Shown: in pieces, positions 63,714-64,000 of the stretch
How the letters are laid out: each line of letters starts with the position of its first letter
Position numbering within the stretch: the first letter of the stretch is position 1
From: Dysgonomonas sp. 520
Lineage (GTDB): Bacteria > Bacteroidota > Bacteroidia > Bacteroidales > Dysgonomonadaceae
Length of the DNA stretch: 64,000 nucleotides
Direction of reading: 5' to 3'
Assembly (NCBI RefSeq): GCF_010501095.1
Contig: NZ_QVMP01000014.1
Span: forward strand, 1 to 64,000
The notes under the pieces: generated by a model
Seen by the model: the letters and a program-made list of their open reading frames with translations, nothing else
Told to the model about the DNA's origin: nothing
Databases searched by the model: none
Position numbers and translations under genes: made by a program

Positions 63714-64000
63714 TGAAAAAGAGCAGTTTAATTTTATTCATTCTTTTAGCCGTTACGGCAATTAAAGCACAGGTGGGTGTGAATACGGAATCGCCACAAG
63801 GAGTATTTCACATTGATGCGAAAAAAAACACAAACGGGAATGTGAATGTGGCAGACGATGTCATCGTCAACAGCAGTGGGAATGTGGGTGTAGGGACGAA
63901 TGCGCCACAGACGAAGGTTGATATCCGATCTTCAACTGCAAAAGGCGGTTTTCGCCTGCAAGACGGAACACAATCGGTAGGTAAGGTTCTGATATCGGAT
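63714..64000 (+). CDS. Secreted surface protein, 3' end cut by window edge
   Basis: Starts MKKSSLILFILLAVTAIKAQ, then VGVNTESPQGVFHIDAKK and GVGTNAPQTKVDIRS, and FRLQDGTQSVGKVLISD at the edge. It is a paralogue of the gene at the left edge, and the signal-peptide DNA is nearly identical in both. Only the first 95 residues are visible. Function unknown. It lies divergent to the AraC gene at 62298 and downstream of a GTCACTTA-type palindrome. Confidence 0.8.

Overview
The window looks like a chromosomal segment of a Bacteroidota species, most likely order Bacteroidales and possibly Dysgonomonas-like. The genus is inference. The supporting signs are PorX, type IX secretion (T9SS) C-terminal sorting domains, an S46 dipeptidyl-peptidase of the DPP7 type, a TamL-type lipoprotein Omp85, many glycoside hydrolases, promoters with a TAnnTTTG -7 box, and weak Shine-Dalgarno sequences. 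No rRNA, tRNA, CRISPR array, transposase or integrase was found.

Layout. 0-0.8 kb: 3' part of a secreted surface protein whose paralogue starts at the right edge (63.7 kb). 0.95-8.2 kb: porX, tsaE, a tyrosine-phosphatase lipoprotein, tcdA, yaaA and an S9 peptidase. 8.3-11.7 kb: two M16 peptidase-like genes, one with an intact zinc site and one without. 11.8-14.6 kb (minus): a TonB-dependent receptor behind a small Cys/His-rich protein. 14.7-17.5 kb: a DUF3298-like lipoprotein, rsmG and a TPR lipoprotein.

17.6-42.2 kb is a carbohydrate-processing and surface-protein island. On the minus strand it has a GH105-type hydrolase, an alpha/alpha-toroid-like protein, a very large clan GH-A enzyme with a split CBM9-like module, GH92 and a DUF4380-like protein. 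Next come three BspA-like leucine-rich-repeat proteins (two with T9SS sorting domains) and an SGNH esterase. A mutarotase-like protein and a GH42 beta-galactosidase lie on the plus strand. There is no SusC/SusD pair and no local regulator. The gaps carry several palindromic repeats, including a roughly 330-bp element with 18-bp terminal inverted repeats.

42.3-48.3 kb is a housekeeping run: pyrH, a small membrane protein, frr, rsgA, a DUF2809-like protein, an unknown protein, cls and folC. 48.6-54.6 kb is a second surface-protein locus: an AraC regulator, two paralogous secreted proteins with a PKD-like protein between them, and an IgGFc-binding-like adhesin. 54.7-63.1 kb holds an S46 peptidase, a flippase, tamL, an FKBP isomerase and a second AraC regulator.

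The most unusual signals concern the two AraC/surface-protein loci. A 17-bp palindromic core, GTCACYTANTAAGTGAC, occurs three times: in the leader of the 49.97-kb surface gene, upstream of the 63.7-kb surface gene, and across the 3' end of the second AraC gene. The last copy lies just behind a consensus Bacteroidota promoter (TTTG-N19-TATATTTG) and is followed by a U-tract, which predicts a small RNA of about 55 nt antisense to the AraC 3' end. Two secreted proteins of the 50-54 kb locus also share a C-terminal NSC[VI][VL]PVNxNI motif that may be an uncharacterised sorting or anchoring tag.
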